Below are positions 40,301-41,969 of a DNA stretch of 41,969 bases, in pieces; the first letter of the stretch is position 1; each line of letters starts with the position of its first letter. The stretch covers positions 1 to 41,969 of the forward strand of contig JALOBU010000026.1 in the NCBI GenBank assembly GCA_023228145.1. The letters run 5' to 3'. Origin of the DNA: Bacteroidales bacterium. GTDB lineage: Bacteria; Bacteroidota; Bacteroidia; Bacteroidales; CAIWKO01. The translations under genes and the position numbers were made by a program. The notes beneath the pieces were generated by a model. The model searched no databases. It was not told where the DNA came from and was given only the letters and a program-made list of their open reading frames with translations.

Positions 40301-41647
40301 ATGATGGAAACAAAAAAAGAAATTAAAATTCTGATCTGGATCGCATTGGTATTCGGGGCGGTGTTTTTTTTACCAATAGATAGTGCCCGTTTTACAACAG
40401 CCATTGACGCAACCTTTGATTTAGCCAAATGGTATGCCCGTGAGCATGTAATTCTTTGCCTGCTGCCTGCTTTTTTTATTGCCGGAGTAATTTCAGTATT
40501 TGTCAGCCAGGGTTCGGTACTGAAATATTTTGGTGCCAACGCAAAAAAATGGCTGGCTTATTCAGTGGCTGCTGTTTCGGGAAGCATACTTGCGGTATGC
40601 TCTTGCACAATATTGCCTTTATTTTCAAGTATTCACAAACGCGGCGCTGGCTTAGGCCCTGCCATTGCCTTTTTATATTCAGGACCGGCAATAAATATAC
40701 TTGCCATTATATTAACGGCACGTATTTTAGGTTTTGAAATGGGCGTTGCACGTACAGTTGGAGCTGTTTTCTTCAGCGTAATTATTGGAGTAATTATGTC
40801 GCTGATATACCGTAAAGAAGAAAAACAAAAACGCGAAGACCAGATGAATATACAACTTCCACCCGAAAAACGACCTATGTGGCAAACATCCTTTCATTTT
40901 TTTACGCTGATACTTATTTTGGTTTTTGCAAACTGGGGCAGCCCGGCTGAAGGCGACAGTTCAAGCCTATGGTATTATATATGGCATTACAAATGGTATA
41001 TCACCGGATTTTTCGGATTGTTTCTGGTGTATTCGCTGATAAAAATATTAAAAATCAAATGGCAGTGGGTACTTTTTGCCGTTATAGCAACAGCGGCGGC
41101 CGCCATACTTTCCACCTTGTTTATTGCTGATTCGAAACTCAGCTCGCTGGTGCCCATGATCGTTGGCATTGCCGCATTAAGTATCATCACGCTTTTTGAT
41201 AAAAAAGACCAGGAAAATAAAGAATGGACAATATCAACATGGGGCTTTGCCAAACAGATACTTCCATTACTTGCCATTGGTGTTGTTACAGCAGGTTTCC
41301 TTCTCGGTTCAACTCACGATGGGAAAACTATTGCCGGAGTGATACCCAACGAATGGATACAATGGCTGGTGGGTGGCAACTCCGTTTTTTCGAATTTCTT
41401 TGCCTCTGTTGTTGGTGCATTTATGTATTTTGCAACGCTGACAGAAGTACCCATATTACAAGGGCTGATTGCCTCAGGAATGGGTAAAGGTCCGGCCTTG
41501 GCCTTGCTGCTTGCCGGCCCTTCATTGTCATTACCAAATATGCTCGTGATCAGGGGTGTAATGGGAACACAAAAGACTATTGTTTATGTGGTTTTAGTTG
41601 TTGTGATGGCCACTATATCAGGTTTGATTTATGGAAGTATTTTTTAG
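40301..41647 (+). CDS. Permease of the DUF318/ArsP (SO_0444) family
   Basis: The 448-residue protein has the two-half DUF318 permease fold, about eight to ten membrane helices with a central cytosolic loop (RKEEKQKREDQMNIQLPPEK). The family signature AVCSCTILPLFSSIHKRGAGLGPAIAFLYSGPAINI is present, with C100 and C102 inside a membrane helix. A second half-repeat contains TEVPILQGLIASGMGKGPALALLLAGPSLSLPNMLVI. ArsP-type members export trivalent organoarsenicals using such membrane Cys residues; others handle Cu/Zn or are unassigned. The operator shared with the ArsR operon supports co-regulation. An ATG one codon later (40304) is also possible. Confidence 0.85.
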   Translation: MMETKKEIKILIWIALVFGAVFFLPIDSARFTTAIDATFDLAKWYAREHVILCLLPAFFIAGVISVFVSQGSVLKYFGANAKKWLAYSVAAVSGSILAVCSCTILPLFSSIHKRGAGLGPAIAFLYSGPAINILAIILTARILGFEMGVARTVGAVFFSVIIGVIMSLIYRKEEKQKREDQMNIQLPPEKRPMWQTSFHFFTLILILVFANWGSPAEGDSSSLWYYIWHYKWYITGFFGLFLVYSLIKILKIKWQWVLFAVIATAAAAILSTLFIADSKLSSLVPMIVGIAALSIITLFDKKDQENKEWTISTWGFAKQILPLLAIGVVTAGFLLGSTHDGKTIAGVIPNEWIQWLVGGNSVFSNFFASVVGAFMYFATLTEVPILQGLIASGMGKGPALALLLAGPSLSLPNMLVIRGVMGTQKTIVYVVLVVVMATISGLIYGSIF

Positions 41648-41678
41648 GTTTTATTAAATCATTTTTTCAGTTCAACAA

Positions 41679-41969
41679 ATGTTTGATGGTTCTGTAACAG
41701 AAAATGAAATGAAAGAACTTGCTGAACGTATTTACAGGTTTATTGAAAAATATGCGGTAATTTCTCCTGAATATAACGGGCATAATGAGAAATATACAAA
41801 CTATGATGTACGTTCACTTTTAGCCTGTACTGATATGCTTCGTAAGGGAGAAAAACCAAAGGCATGTGCTTCTTCATGGAAGTGCAGTTGCGCTTATGAG
41901 CCACGTTGGTCGAAAGAAGGCGAAGCAGAACACGATGATATGATGCGTGAAATTTATAAGATAATTGAA
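41679..41969 (+). CDS. Partial Cys-rich protein (3' end outside window)
   Basis: An ATG at 41679, 31 bp after the permease stop, opens a frame that stays open to the window end (97 codons). The visible part is soluble, with no signal peptide. It contains ACTDMLRKGEKPKACASSWKCSCAYEPRW, a run with four Cys of which the last three (C-x5-C-x-C) could be a metal or metalloid site. I do not recognise the family. Its place directly after the ArsP-like permease in the same direction suggests it belongs to the same resistance set. Confidence 0.65.
   Translation, partial: MFDGSVTENEMKELAERIYRFIEKYAVISPEYNGHNEKYTNYDVRSLLACTDMLRKGEKPKACASSWKCSCAYEPRWSKEGEAEHDDMMREIYKIIE

Overview
The window looks like a chromosome segment of an AT-rich member of the Bacteroidota, probably an anaerobic Bacteroidales-type organism. 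The evidence is Bacteroidota-type promoters (TTTG-N19-TAnnTTTG upstream of several genes), gliding/T9SS-style exported proteins, outer-membrane beta-barrels ending in Phe, a FISUMP-domain protein, a WG-repeat protein, a four-helix-bundle (23S IVS-type) protein and a tungsten/molybdenum aldehyde:ferredoxin oxidoreductase family enzyme.

Layout. 1-0.5 kb: the 3' end of a transposase cut by the window edge. 0.5-6.3 kb: WG-repeat exported protein, a small exported membrane protein, a UPF0316 membrane protein, then a minus-strand housekeeping run (tRNA-Glu, rpsT, radC; a conserved hypothetical; dgt). 6.5-9.7 kb: a UDP-galactopyranose-mutase-like flavoprotein translationally coupled to a GT39-type membrane glycosyltransferase. 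10-12.7 kb: a large exported coiled-coil protein of unknown function. 12.7-14.3 kb: ECF sigma factor and zinc-finger anti-sigma, divergent from a DUF6249 membrane protein; both promoters carry the same TGTAACC-N15-TCGTC motif. 14.7-21 kb: a large TPR protein split by a frameshift, then two outer-membrane barrels. 21-26 kb: M50-like membrane protease, DUF2784 protein, gyrB, an SDR oxidoreductase, a putative T9SS cargo protein, tRNA-Val. 26-30.6 kb: lipid kinase, a gene-poor stretch, FISUMP protein, YbaN-family protein, an unknown membrane protein. 30.7-33.8 kb: an O-acetylhomoserine sulfhydrylase-like enzyme, homoserine dehydrogenase and a four-helix-bundle protein. 33.9-37.5 kb: AOR-family enzyme and a second GT-C-type membrane protein. 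37.5-42 kb: an arsenical-resistance-like operon (thioredoxin-like protein, ArsR, three paralogous exported Cys proteins, a CcdA/ArsG-like permease), a separate ArsP/DUF318-like permease with the same operator-like palindrome, and a partial Cys-rich gene.

The most unusual stretch is 28.05-28.22 kb. A promoter-like box and a 15-codon ORF whose peptide (MENTNALQKFTNLYQ) resembles the extreme N-terminus of Cas12a run directly into a perfect Cas12a-type CRISPR repeat (AATTTCTACTATTGTAGAT), one 31-nt spacer-like segment and a degenerate second repeat exactly 67 bp on. No cas gene is present. I read it as the scar of a type V-A CRISPR-Cas locus that lost nearly everything between the start of cas12a and the end of its array; a minimal orphan crRNA unit is the alternative. 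The same gene-poor stretch holds a T-arm/acceptor-like echo of the nearby tRNA-Val and several short dispersed repeats.

Working together: the ArsR operator overlaps the -7 box of the arsenical operon and recurs before the second permease, which suggests one regulon; the sigma/anti-sigma pair appears to control itself and its divergent neighbour; homoserine dehydrogenase and the sulfhydrylase-like enzyme would join aspartate-derived homoserine to sulfur assimilation.
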